NCBI RefSeq assembly: GCF_964204645.1
Contig: NC_134031.1
Location: 4,199,001-4,263,000 of the forward strand
Source of the DNA: Tubulanus polymorphus
Lineage: Eukaryota; Nemertea; Palaeonemertea; Tubulaniformes; Tubulanidae
Reading direction: 5' to 3'
Length of the DNA: 64,000 nt
The position numbers were made by a program, and so were the translations under genes. Each line of letters opens with the position of its first letter. Positions within the stretch are counted from its first letter, which is position 1. The notes under the pieces were generated by a model. The model saw only the letters and a program-made list of their open reading frames with translations. It ran no database searches and was not told where the DNA came from. Below are positions 24,601 to 37,427 of this stretch, piece after piece.

Positions 24601-27600
24601 TTGATTTGGAACTGGTTACATCTTTAGGGGTTGTAGCATTCACCATCGATTTCGTATTTGTAGTTGATGGTTGAACAGTTGTCTTCTGAGATCCAGTAGT
24701 TGATGTTGAACTGGTTACATCTCTTGTAGTTGTGGCATTCACCATCGATTTCGTATTTGTAGTTGATGGTTGAACAGTAGTCGTCTGAGATGCAGTTGTT
24801 GATTTGGAACTGGTTATATCTTTAGGAGTTGTAGCATTCACCATCAATTTCGTATTTGTAGTTGATGGTTGAACAGTAGTCGTCTGAGATGCAGTTGTTG
24901 ATTTGGAGCTAGTTTCATCTTTAGGCGTTGTAGCATTCACCATCGATTTTGTATTTGTAGTTGATGGTTGAACAGTAGTCGTCTGAGATGCAGTTGTTGA
25001 TTTGGAGCTAGTTACATCTTTAGGCGTTGTAGCATTCACCATCGATTTTGTATTTGTAGTTGATGGTTGAACGGTAGTCTTCTGAGATCCAGTAGTTGAT
25101 GTTGAACTGGTTACATCTATAGGAGTTGTAGCATTCACCATCGATTTCGTATTTGTAGTTGATGGTTGAACGGTAGTCTTCTGAGATCCAGTAGTTGATG
25201 TGGAACTGGTTACATCTTCAGGAGTTGTAGCATTCACCATCGATTTCGTATGTGTAGTTGATGGTTGAACAGTAGTCTTCTGAGATCCAGTAGTTGATGT
25301 GGAACTGGTTACATCTCTAGTAGTTGTAGCATTAACCATCGATTTCGTATTTGTAGTTGATGGTTGAACAGTAGTCTTCTGAGATGCAGTTGTTGATTTG
25401 GAACCGGTTACATCTTTAGGAGTTGTACCATTTACCATCGATTTCGTATTTGTAGTTGATGGTTGAATGGTAGTCGTCTGAGATCCAGTTGTTGATTTGG
25501 AACTAGTTACATCTTTAGGCGTTGTAGCATTCACCATAGATTTTGTATTTGTATTTGATGGTTGGACAGTAGTCTTCTGAGATCCAGTAGTTGATGTTGA
25601 ACTGGTTACATCTATAGGAGTTGTAGCATTCACCATCGATTTCGTATTTGTAGTTGATGGTTGAACGGTAGTCGTCTGAGATGCAGTTGTTGATTTGGAA
25701 CTGGTTACATCTTTAGGAGTTGTAGCATTCACAATCGATTTTGTATTAGAGGTTGATGGTTGAACAGTTGTCGTCTGAGATCCAGTTGTGGATGTAGAAC
25801 TGGTTACATCTCTAGTAGTTGTAGCATTCACCATCGATTTCGAATTTGTAGTTGATGGTTGAACAGTAGTCTTCTGAGATCCAGTTGTGGATGAAGAACT
25901 GGTTACATCTCTTGTAGTTGTGGCATTCACCATCGATTTCGTATTTGTAGTTGATGGTTGAACAGTAGTCGTCTGAGATGCAGTTGTTGATTTGGAACTG
26001 GTTATATCTTTAGGAGTTGTAGCATTCACCATCGATTTCGTATTTGTAGTTGATGGTTGAACAGTAGTCGTCTGAGATGCAGTTGTTGATTTGGAGCTAG
26101 TTACATCTTTAGGCGTTGTAGCATTCACCATCGATTTCGTATTTGTAGTTGATGGTTGAACGGTAGTCTTCTGAGATCCAGTAGTTGATGTTGAACTGGT
26201 TACATCTATAGGAGTTGTAGCATTCACCATCGATTTCGTATTTGTAGTTGATGGTTGAACGGTAGTCTTCTGAGATCCAGTAGTTGATGTGGAACTGGTT
26301 ACATCTTCAGGAGTTGTAGCATTCACCATCGATTTCGTATGTGTAGTTGATGGTTGAACAGTAGTCTTCTGAGATCCAGTAGTTGATGTGGAACTGGTTA
26401 CATCTCTAGTAGTTGTAGCATTAACCATCGATTTCGTATTTGTAGTTGATGGTTGAACAGTAGTCTTCTGAGATGCAGTTGTTGATTTGGAACCGGTTAC
26501 ATCTTTAGGAGTTGTACCATTTACCATCGATTTCGTATTTGTAGTTGATGGTTGAACGGTAGTCGTCTGAGATCCAGTTGTTGATTTGGAACTAGTTACA
26601 TCTTTAGGCGTTGTAGCATTCACCATAGATTTTGTATTTGTAGTTGATGGTTGAACGGTAGTCTTCTGAGATCCAGTTGTTGATTTGGAACTGGTTACAT
26701 CTTTAGGAGTTGTAGCATTCACAATCGATTTTGTATTAGAGGGTGATGGTTGAACAGTTGTCGTCTGAGATCCAGTTGTGGATGTAGAACTGGTTACATC
26801 TCTAGTAGTTGTAGCATTCACCATCGATTTCGTATTTGTAGTTGATGGTTGAACAGTAGTCTTCTGAGATCCAGTTATGGATGAAGAACTGGTTACATCT
26901 CTTGTAGTTGTAGCATTCACCATCGATTTCGTATTTTTAGTTGATGGTTGAACGGTAGTCGTCTGAGATGCAGTTGTTGATTTGGAGCTAGTTACATCTT
27001 TAGGCGTTGTAGCATTCACCATCGATTTTGTATTTGTAGTTGATGGTTGAACGGTAGACTTCTGAGATCCAGTTGTTGATTTGGAACCGGTTACATCTTT
27101 AGGAGTTGTAGCATTCACAATCGATTTCGTATTTGTAGTTGATGGTTGAACAGTAGTCTTCTGAGATCCAGTAGTTGATGTAGAACTGGTTACATCTCTA
27201 GTAGTTGTAGCATTAACCATCGATTTCGTATTTGTAGTTGATGGTTGAAGAGTAGTTTTCTGAGATGCAGTTGTTGATTTGGAACCGGTTACATCTTTAG
27301 GAGTTGTAGCATTCACAATCGATTTTGTATTAGAGGTTGATTGTTGAACAGTAATCGTCTGAGATCCAGTTGTGGATGTAGAACTGGTTACATCTCTAGT
27401 AGTTGTAGCATTCAACATCGATTTCGTATTTGTTATTGATGGTTGAACAGTAGTCTTCTGAGATGCAGTTGTTGATTTGGAACTGGTTACATCTTTAGGA
27501 GTTGTTGCATTTACCATCGATTTCGTATTTGTAGTTGATAGTTGAACATGAACAGTAGTCGTCTGAGATCCAGTTGTTGATGTGGAACTGGTTACATCTT

Positions 27601-30600
27601 TAGGAGTTGTAAAATTCACCATCGATTTTGTATTTGTAGTTGATGGTTGAACAGTTGTCTTCTGAGATCTTGTTGTTGATGCGGAACTGGTTACATCATT
27701 AGGAGTTGTAGCATTTACCATAGATTTTGTAGTTGTAATTGATGGTTGAACAGTAGTCGTCTGAGATCCAGTTGTTGATGCGGAACTGGTTACATCTTTA
27801 GGAGTTGTAGCATTTACCATCGATTTCGTATTTGTAGTTGATGGTTGGACAGTAGTCGTCTGAGATGCAGTTGTTGATGTAGAAATGATTACATCTATAG
27901 GAGTTGTTGCATTCACCATCGATTTTGTATTTGTAGTTGATGGTTGAACGGTAGTCTTCTGAGATCCAGCTGTTGATGTGGAACTGGTAACATCTTTAGG
28001 AGTTGTAGCATTCTCCATCGATTTCGTATTTGTAGTTGATTGTTGAACGGTAGTCGTCTGAGATGCAGTTGTTGATTTGGAACTGGTTACATCTTTAGGA
28101 GTTGTAGCATTCACAATCGATTTGGTATTAGTGGTTGATGGTTGAACAGTTGTCGTCTGAGATCCAGTTGTGGATGTAGAACTGGTTACATCTCTAGTAG
28201 TTGTAGCATTCACCATCGATTTCGTATTTGTAGTTGATGGTTGAACAGTAGTCTTCTGAGATCCAGTAGTGGATGTGGAACTGGTTACATCTCTTGTAGT
28301 TGTGGCATTCACCATCGATTTCGTATTTGTAGTTGATGGTTGAACAGTTGTCTTCTGAGATCCAGTTGTTGATGCGGAACTGGTTACATCATTAGGATTG
28401 GAAGCATTTACCATAGATTTTGTAGTTGTAATTGATGGTTGAACAGTAGTCGTCTGAGATCCAGTTGTTGATGCGGAACTGGTTACATCTTTAGGAGTTG
28501 TAGCATTTACCATCGATTTCGTATTTGTAGTTGATGGTTGGACAGTAGTCGTCTGAGATGCAGTTGTTGATGTAGAAATGATTACATCTTTAGGAGTTGT
28601 TGCATTCACCATCGATTTCGTATTTGTAGTTGATGGTTGAACAGTAGTCTTCTGAGATCCAGCTGTTGATGTGGAACTGGTAACATCTTTAGGAGTTGTA
28701 GCATTCACCATCGATTTCGTATTTGTAGTTGATTGTTGAACGTTAGTCGTCTGAGATGCAGTTGTTGATTTGGAACTGGTTACATCTTTAGGAGTTGTAG
28801 CATTCACAATCGATTTGGTATTAGTGGTTGATGGTTGAACAGTTGTCGTCTGAGATCCAGTTGTGGATGTAGAACTGGTTACATCTCTAGTAGTTGTAGC
28901 ATTCACCATCGATTTCGTATTTGTAGTTGATGGTTGAACAGTAGTCTTCTGAGATCCAGTTGTGGATGTGGAACTGGTTACATCTCTTGTAGTTGTGGCA
29001 TTCACCATCGATTTCGTATTTGTAGTTGATGGTTGAACGGTAGTCGTCTGAGATGCAGTTGTTGATTTGGAACTGGTTATATCTTTAGGAGTTGTAGCAT
29101 TCACCATAGATTTCGTATTTGTAGTTGATGGTTGAACGGTAGTCGTCTGAGATGCAGTTGTTGATTTGGAGCTAGTTACATCTTTAGGCGTTGTAGCATT
29201 CACCATCGATTTTGTATTTGTAGTTGATGGTTGAACAGTAGTCGTCTGAGATGCAGTTGTTGATTTGGAGCTAGTTACATCTTTAGGCGTTGTAGCATTC
29301 ACCATCGATTTTGTATTTGTAGTTGATGGTTGAACGGTAGTCTTCTGAGATCCAGTAGTTGATGTGGAACTGGTTACATCTATAGGAGTTGTAGCATTCA
29401 CCATCGATTTCGTATTTGTAGTTGATGGTTGAACGGTAGTCTTCTGAGATCCAGTAGTTGATTTGGAACTGGTTACATCTTTAGGAGTTGAAGCATTCAC
29501 CATCGATTTCGTATTTGTAGTTGATGGTTGAACAGTAGTCTTCTGAGATCCAGTAGTTGATGTGGAACTGGTTACATCTCTAGTAGTTGTAGCATTCACC
29601 ATCGATTTCGTATTTGTAGTTGATGGTTGAACAGTAGTCTTCTGAGATGCAGTTAATGATTCGGAACCGGTTACATCTTTCGGAGTTGTACCATTTACCA
29701 TCGATTTCGTATTTGTAGTTGATGGTTGAACGGTAGTCGTCTGAGATCCAGTTGTTGATTTGGAATTAGTTACATCTTTAGGCGTTGTAGCATTTACCAT
29801 AGATTTTATATTTGTAGTTGATGGTTGGACAGTAGTCTTCTGAGATCCAGTTGTGGATGTAGAACTGGTTACATCTCTAGTAGTTGTAGCATTCACCATC
29901 GATTTCGTATTTGTAGTTGATGGTTGAACAGTAGTCTTCTGAGATGCAGTTGTTGATTTGGAACTGGTTACATCTTTAGGAGTTGTAGCATTCACCATCG
30001 ATTTTGTATTTGTAATTGATGGTTGAACAGTAGTCGTCTGAGATGCTGTTGTTGATATGGAACTGGTTACATCTTTAGGAGTTGTAGCATTCACCATCGA
30101 TTTCGTATTTGTAGTTGATGGTTGAACGGTAGTCTTCTGAGATCCAGTAGTTGATTTGGAACTGGTTACATCTTTAGGAGTTGAAGCATTCACCATCGAT
30201 TTCGTATTTGTAGTTGATGGTTGAACAGTAGTCTTCTGAGATCCAGTAGTTGATGTGGAACTGGTTACATCTCTAGTAGTTGTAGCATTCACCATCGATT
30301 TCGTATTTGTAGTTGATGGTTGAACAGTAGTCTTCTGAGATGCAGTTAATGATTCGGAACCGGTTACATCTTTCGGAGTTGTACCATTTACCATCGATTT
30401 CGTATTTGTAGTTGATGGTTGAACGGTAGTCGTCTGAGATCCAGTTGTTGATTTGGAATTAGTTACATCTTTAGGCGTTGTAGCATTTACCATAGATTTT
30501 ATATTTGTAGTTGATGGTTGGACAGTAGTCTTCTGAGATCCAGTTGTGGATGTAGAACTGGTTACATCTCTAGTAGTTGTAGCATTCACCATCGATTTCG

Positions 30601-32182
30601 TATTTGTAGTTGATGGTTGAACAGTAGTCTTCTGAGATCCAGTAGTTGATGTGGAACTGGTTACATCTCTAGTAGTTGTAGCATTCACCATCGGATTCGT
30701 ATTTGTAGTTGATGGTTGAACAGTAGTCTTCTGAGATGCAGTTAATGATTCGGAACCGGTTACATCTTTCGGAGTTGTACCATTTACCATCGATTTCGTA
30801 TTTGTAGTTGATGGTTGAACGGTAGTCGTCTGAGATCCAGTTGTTGATTTGGAATTAGTTACATCTTTAGGCGTTGTAGCATTTACCATAGATTTTATAT
30901 TTGTAGTTGATGGTTGGACAGTAGTCTTCTGAGATCCAGTTGTGGATGTAGAACTGGTTACATCTCTAGTAGTTGTAGCATTCACCATCGATTTCGTATT
31001 TGTAGTTGATGGTTGAACAGTAGTCTTCTGAGATGCAGTTGTTGATTTGGAACTGGTTACATCTTTAGGAGTTGTAGCATTCACCATCGATTTTGTATTT
31101 GTAATTGATGGTTGAACAGTAGTCGTCTGAGATGCTGTTGTTGATATGGAACTGGTTACATCTTTAGGAGTTGTACCATTCACCATCGATTTCGTATTTG
31201 TAGTTGATGGTTGAACGGTAGTCTTCTGAGATCCAGTTGTTGATGCGGAACTGGTTACATCTTTAGGAGTTGTAGCATTCACCATAGATTTTGTAGTTGT
31301 AATTGATGGTTGAACAGTAGTCGTCTGAGATCCAGTTGTTGATGCGGAACTGGTTACATCTTTAGGAGTTGTAGCATTCACAATCGATTTTGTATTAGAG
31401 GTTGATGGTTGAACAGTAGTCGTCTGAGATCCAGTTGTGGATGTAGAACTGGTTACATCTCTAGTAGTTGTAGCATTCACCATCGATTTCGTATTTGTAG
31501 TTGATGGTTGAACAATAGTCGTCTGAGATTCAGTTGTTGAATTGGAACTAGTTACAACTCTAGGAGTTGTAGCATTCACCATCGATTTCGTATTTGTAGT
31601 TGATGGTTGAACATGAACAGTAGTCGTCTGAGATCCAGTAGTTGATGTGGAACTGGTTACATCTTTAGAAGTTGTAGCATTCACCATCGATTTTGCATTT
31701 GTAGTTGATGGTTGGACAGTAGTCGTCTGAGATCCAGTAGTTGACGTGGAACTGGTTACATCTTTAGGAGTTGTAGCATTCACCATCGATTTCGTATTTT
31801 TAGTTGATGGTTGAACAGTAGTCGTCTGAGATGCAGTTGTTGATTTGGAACTGGTTATATCTTTAGGAGTTGTAGCATTCACCATCAATTTCGTATTTGT
31901 AGTTGATGGTTGAACAGTAGTCGTCTGAGATCCAGTTGTTGATGTGGAACTGGTTACATCTTTAGGAGTTGTAAAATTCACCATCGATTTCGTATTCGTA
32001 GTTGATGGTAGAACAGTAGTCTTCTGAGATCCAGTTGTTGATGTGGAACTGGTTATATCTCGAGTAGTCGTTGTATTCATACCCATTGTAGTATTTGCAG
32101 CAGCTACTGCTGAAAGCCTTTCATTACTCGGTACCAGAATATATATGATAAACAAACACAATGCCAATCGTATTAGACGCAT
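21612..32182 (-). CDS. transmembrane mucin with Thr/Ser tandem repeats, SEA and EGF-like domains
   Basis: Exons from the 5' end: 32182-23899, 23797-23679, 23590-23532, 23439-23255, 22977-22806, 22463-22275, 22177-22123, 22033-21848 and 21674-21612. They total 9312 nt (3103 aa) with continuous phases. Order of parts: signal peptide (about 1-29), about 78 tandem copies of a 33-residue unit (2761-residue exon), a SEA domain with GSIIANYEV (the G|S autoproteolysis site of SEA mucins), a Cys-rich EGF-like module, one TM helix (GIVIGVFAGFGAVIVV) followed by KKRK, and a cytoplasmic tail of about 120 residues. This is the architecture of cell-surface mucins that line epithelia. The last exon is inferred; if its donor at 21847 is not used, translation ends in frame at 21827. 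An acceptor just upstream of the ATG implies a 5' UTR exon above 32195. Confidence 0.9.
24290..32030 (-). repeat. 99-bp coding minisatellite, about 78 units, with higher-order structure
   Basis: Each 99-bp unit encodes 33 residues in the order TTVQPSTTNTKSMVNATT, then P(K/R/I)DVTSS, then STTGSQ(K/T). Units differ at a few fixed positions (K/T after SQ, PK/TR before DV, TGS/TAS). Larger blocks are duplicated. A unit with the THTK variant recurs 1089 bp apart (25249 and 26338, 11 units). A SESLTA variant occurs at 29649, 30342 and 30738, that is 7 and 4 units apart. Two units (near 27545 and 31611) carry a 6-bp insertion encoding His-Val. There is no Cys in the array, and almost every unit has one N-glycosylation sequon (NAT or NGT). 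Confidence 0.95.
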
Positions 32183-35157
32183 CGTTAGGGGTTTCTGTAA
32201 TCATTGAGAGAATAAGTTTTTTAAGAATGAAAATATGGTGTTAGAGAAAAAGAATTAATTGCTGACAAATTGGCGAAAAATGAAAAAAATGATTACACAA
32301 AATATATCAAGCCACGAGTATGTGTAATTTGTTCTTAATTTTGAAGAATCTAATTTTACTATTCATTCCGTGTCTATGACTTGGCGCCTAAATCTCTTAA
32401 ATCGAATTCTTTGTACATCAGTCGCTTCCATTTAGACGTTTTACGTATAATTAACTGAAAAATCTCTAATCATTCGTATATATCGCAATCAAAACTCACC
32501 AAAAAACTGTGTCGTTAGAGCGATCGCCTACAAACCGGTACGTTCAGGAACTCCTCGATGAATGAATCTAGCCGAAAATTGCACCGCGCGTCAAGTAAGA
32601 GGAATGCGTTTATTTTTATCTCCTATAACAAACCTTAATCACTTTACACGGAAAGGCATTGTTAATTTAAGAATTCATTCATTTGTGGAAATAGCACAAA
32701 CAATATTTGGAGTATTTATCGACCCCACCCGTGTGAATCTATTGAGGCGTAGTATGTGTGTGAAATGAGTAAATTCATTTTGATCGTAACTACTTTCAAA
32801 TAAAACCACCCATTTTAATGAGTATTTCTCGTATAATGTCTATTATAGAAATTCTTCGTTTTTTGCAATTTATTTAATCGTTTACGAGCTACCAGTTCCT
32901 TAGTTCTCGGTTTAATTTTGATTTTAAGATTTAAAGATTGGAATAAATTTATCTTAGCTCTAGAGTCAACGAACTAAACCATGAACTGTGGAAGTGGGTC
33001 CTGTATTTGAACTTATTCTACATCTTTGGGTATTGGAGATATACGTGATACGACATAGCTGATTGAGATTGAAGGACGCGCGAGAAAGAGACCACAAATA
33101 ACAGATAACGAACCACTATTACAGTTATCTGAAATTTCGAGCATAACTTTTACACATTCGTACCTATACGGAATCTGTTTGTGATATGATATCCTTGGTG
33201 GGCTCTGATATTTGGGTCGCACAATAGATATTAGCTTTTTGCACAGTCGTTCGACAATGCCTAGCCCTATTAATCAGTAAACATTTCATTCATAGCGCGA
33301 CTGACACTTATACATGACTCTAGACACGGTTATTAGGCCTACGCCCAAAATAGTAAAGCATGATTAACGAAACTTCAAAGAAATAGTAGAATATAGACTT
33401 ATTTAGGGCCATGAAAAAATGGATTTCCAGTGAATAAACTGGATAACTCGTTCACCGGGGTCACTGTTCTAGTCGACCGGATCATTAAAAATCTGTCACA
33501 ATGATCTTTCAATTAGAATTTCAGTTCAGTTTCACTATTCTACTAAATTTTCTGTCCGTGGATAATTAGTTGATAATACAAGTTCATAATATGTAGAAAC
33601 CTGATTTATAAACCAGTATCAAGGAGAAAATTCTTCCGTTTAAATTCGTCATAGAGTTGTTATGTGTGATTAAACACCGAAAGAATCGAATGTTAATGAA
33701 ATCAAATCTAATATGAAAAAGTTTTTTCTATTAAAACAAGTGTTGCAGTAAAAATATTCTCCTTATTTGAATTCTGTAGTGAAACATTTGATCTTATCAA
33801 CTAAATTCCAATTCAGGTTTTACTATAACTTTTTCATGGAACCGGTTTTCATTGACGTCATATCTCTAAGGGCAGCAAACAGTTTGTTACGTGTAATTTG
33901 ACGGGAAATCCACTATTTAAGTCACTAGGAATGTCAACGAGTTGTAGTAAAGTTCTATCTGTTTATATGAGATTGTTATGTTTTCATTTCATCACGCGAT
34001 AGGAAAATGTTTTGCATAACGCTGTTGTCAACTGCTAGCAATAGACTCTTATTTTTACCGGAACATTAAACTCTGAACTATAAAGGAAGACTCTTCCTTT
34101 TGGGGTCCATGATTTAAATAGCAAAGGTATGTCAAATTTCCTGCAAACAATGGTACGCGACAATGGATAATCGCAAAAGGCCAGTGCCCGTACTGATCGA
34201 ATAAAGGACGGTTTATCAGGTTGCGCTATAGCATACGTAAGGATTATCTTGGTTACCCTGTAAAGTTTCATGTAAGGCTGAAATAAGAGATACCTTCTTT
34301 CTCCTAATCAGCTGGGTCACTTTTGTAAAATGCAATTAAATTTGTGATCAGTTCATTTCTATAGCCACCGGGTCCGTTATTGTTAAAGTTTGATCATGAT
34401 TTTAAGAAAAAATAGTGTACAGGGTTGAGGCAGCCGGTCGCGTTAACTTATAAGCTCAGCCGCAATGAGAAACAAGGTACCAATTTTTCAACCTAGGTTT
34501 CGTGGTTTTTTACTAAACATTATAAGTTAAGGTTCATTCGGGAAAATTGATATATAAATGTACGTGTAAAATCAATATGAATATGAAATTGTTACATATC
34601 GTGCAGTTTGACGCCTGAGGGAGAAAGGTGTTGGGGGTGATGGAAGTCCTGCAGACTTTTCGTAAACCGTATCGGGTGCATATGGCAGTAACCAGTAATG
34701 CGCATCAATGATGACTCGTTAGTTAATTTTACATTCATAACAACGGAAACACACGGACAAGATGAGACGTAACTTTGTAAGTTGATTAATTTGTCTAATG
34801 TTTATAGGGTAATTTGTGTTCGATACGACTATATAGGGACGCATCCTTCAGAGATCATAAGTTAGTACAAACACTATCTGAATATGGCAAAGATACAAGT
34901 AGATACTTCAATCATGTTGCGGTTTGTTAAGTTCACGTAATTGAAAATTTAGATATGTCCTTATTCCTAGACTTTTGATATTGCATGCGCTCCCAAGTTT
35001 CCAAAGCTTGAACAATTAACTTCGGTCTGTTCTTCGTTGTTCTTGCTTATTCGAATATCTGATAAATCATTTTTTCGAATCGTTTTTTTTCGGGTGAAAA
35101 GAAAAACCTGTATGAATTTTGGGGAGTGTTTACAGCATTACTTCACTGAAATTTCAG
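32183..35157. other. 3-kb intergenic region
   Basis: Region between two divergent Thr-rich genes. It probably holds both promoters and their short 5' UTR exons, including the start-codon exon of the gene at 35158, which I could not locate. Open frames here are short, without similarity. AT-rich, with no clear repeat. Confidence 0.45.
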
Positions 35158-37427
35158 TCGTATTTGTTACCAATTGTAGCAGCACTTGTGGCAGCTTCAA
35201 TCGATTCCAAGCCATTGGGAGAAAGGAGCCAGAATCCGCCCAATGATTGCACGAAGGTAATCATACAGAAAATAGGTATATCATAAGATTATTTGATATT
35301 CCGAAATGCTACTCCGTCTTACCCATGTTGAGTATAAATATTCGACAATCCGCGTTTCCTCGCATGAAAAGGGAGAAGTGGTTTACCGACTAAATTGATA
35401 CTGAGTTGGGAGCTTTTGGAACCCCGAACTACCCCAGATATTTGAATGAATTGAGGAGAATTCTTTTTTTAAAACGAAGATAGATACGGCAGACCTTCCT
35501 GCTCCTTTCTAAACGCGTATGGCTTTGGCTGGAAAATATAAGAAATAAATTGTTTACTCGGGATACCGTCGTTTGAATGTGCTTAACTCGAATATAATTG
35601 ATATTTATTTCTTAAGTTGTTATTTCTATATCTCAGGTGTGTTTGCAACAGAAAATAGCTTGTCTGTCAACATGTGACGATGGCGAACGGGCTTCGTGTA
35701 GCAGCAAATGTATGGATGAAGAACAAAATTGCCGAGTGAGCCAAAACTGCGCAATTACTGCGACCACCTTGCCATTGGAATCCGGCAAATTCAACTGGCA
35801 GACTGCGATTTCACAGCTAAGTGATGACGACTGGCAATCTTTGATCGGTTTTGCTACAACAATCATGCCTCAAACATACGATGAATGGGTATCTTTAATA
35901 GCTGCGATAACGGCTTTGGCACCGACACCTCCACCAACAATGTCAGCTACTCCACCTACAATGGCAACGTCAAGGAAACACGATAAACGGGAACCACAAT
36001 TTGACCAACTAAGTGATTACGACTTACAATATTTAATTGGTGCTTTAGTTGCAATGATGCCTGATGACCTACAAAATCTAATTGGAACAATAGTGGCATT
36101 GATGCAGACACTACCCACAATTCCAGAGCCTACTCCACCACCGCCAATGCCAATGCCAATGACCCCACCAACAACAACAACAATGCCAATGACAACACCA
36201 CCACCAACCATGCAAATGACAACACCACCACCCACCATGCCAATGACAACACCAACAACAACCATGCCAATGACAACACCACCACCAACCATGCCAATGA
36301 CTCCACCAACAACAACAATGCCAATGAAAACACCACCAACAATGCCAATGACAACACCACCACCAACCATGCCAATGACAACACCACCACCAACAATGCC
36401 AGTGACAACACGACCGATAATGCCAATGCCAACTACAACGTCAATGAAACAAGATAAACGAGAACAACCATTGCCTACTCCATCAGCTACAATGCCGATA
36501 TCAACACCACCTCCAACAATGCCAATGACCCCACCAACAACAACGATGCCAATGACAACACCACCAACAATGCCTATGACAACACCACCACCAACAACCA
36601 TGCCAATAACAACACCACCGCCAACCATGCCAATGACAACACCACCATCAACCATTTCAATGACAACACCACCAACAACAATGCCAATGACAACACCACC
36701 AACAATGCCAATGACAACACCACCACCAACCACGCCAATGACAACACCACCACCAACCATGCCAATGACTCCACCATCAACAACAATGCCAATGACAACA
36801 CCACCAACAACGCCAATGACAACACCACCACCAACCATGCCAATGACAACTCCACCAATGACACCACCACCACCGACAATGCCAATGACAACACCACCAC
36901 CAACAATGCCAGTGACAACACGACCGATAATGCCAATGCCAACTACAACGTCAATGAAACAAGATAAACGAGAACAACCATTGCCTACTCCATCAGCTAC
37001 AATGCCGATATCAACACCACCTCCAACAATGCCAATGACCCCACCAACAACAACGATGCCAATGACAACACCACCAACAATGCCTATGACAACACCACCA
37101 CCAACAACCATGCCAATAACAACACCACCGCCAACCATGCCAATGACAACACCACCATCAACCATTTCAATGACAACACCACCAACAACAATGCCAATGA
37201 CAACACCACCAACAATGCCAATGACAACACCACCACCAACCACGCCAATGACAACACCACCACCAACCATGCCAATGACTCCACCATCAACAACAATGCC
37301 AATGACAACACCAATGACAACACCACCACCAACCATGCCAATGACAACTCCACCAATGACACCACCACCACCGACAATGCCGATGACAACACCACCACCA
37401 ACAATGCCAACTTTGAATTCCACCTAA
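35158..37427 (+). CDS. secreted Cys-rich-headed protein with Met/Pro/Thr repeat tail, function unknown
   Basis: Two exons, about 35158-35256 and 35637-37427, join in phase 0 (donor GTAATC, acceptor TCTCAG). The first encodes a hydrophobic stretch (YLLPIVAALVAAS) that looks like the end of a signal peptide. No ATG is in frame before the upstream stop at 35113, so the start lies in an unidentified earlier exon, and the 5' boundary given is only the acceptor candidate after TTTCAG at 35157. The mature part has an eight-Cys segment across the junction, two related Asp/Leu segments (QLSDDDWQSLIG and QLSDYDLQYLIG), then about 430 residues built from TTPPPTMPM-like units. Three DKRE sites (after about 35972, 36451 and 36961) look like dibasic processing sites. 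A 510-bp block is duplicated. AATAAA lies at 37475. I know no named family; mucus, adhesive or matrix protein is only a guess from composition. Confidence 0.75.
36391..37424 (+). repeat. 510-bp tandem duplication within a Met/Pro/Thr coding repeat
   Basis: The segment beginning CCAGTGACAACACGACCGAT at 36399 recurs at 36909, offset 510 bp (170 codons). The two copies are nearly identical through the following several hundred bases, apart from a small deletion near 37308. Within each copy the sequence is a degenerate repeat of ACAACACCACCAACAATGCC-like units. Confidence 0.9.

Noticed and set aside
36017-37423. Long minus-strand open frame rich in Val, Gly and Ile, and three other minus-strand frames in the same place
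   Set aside because: They are mirror images of the Met/Pro/Thr codon repeat; the plus frame has splice sites, a signal-like exon, Cys-rich head and AATAAA, while the minus frames are pure low complexity.
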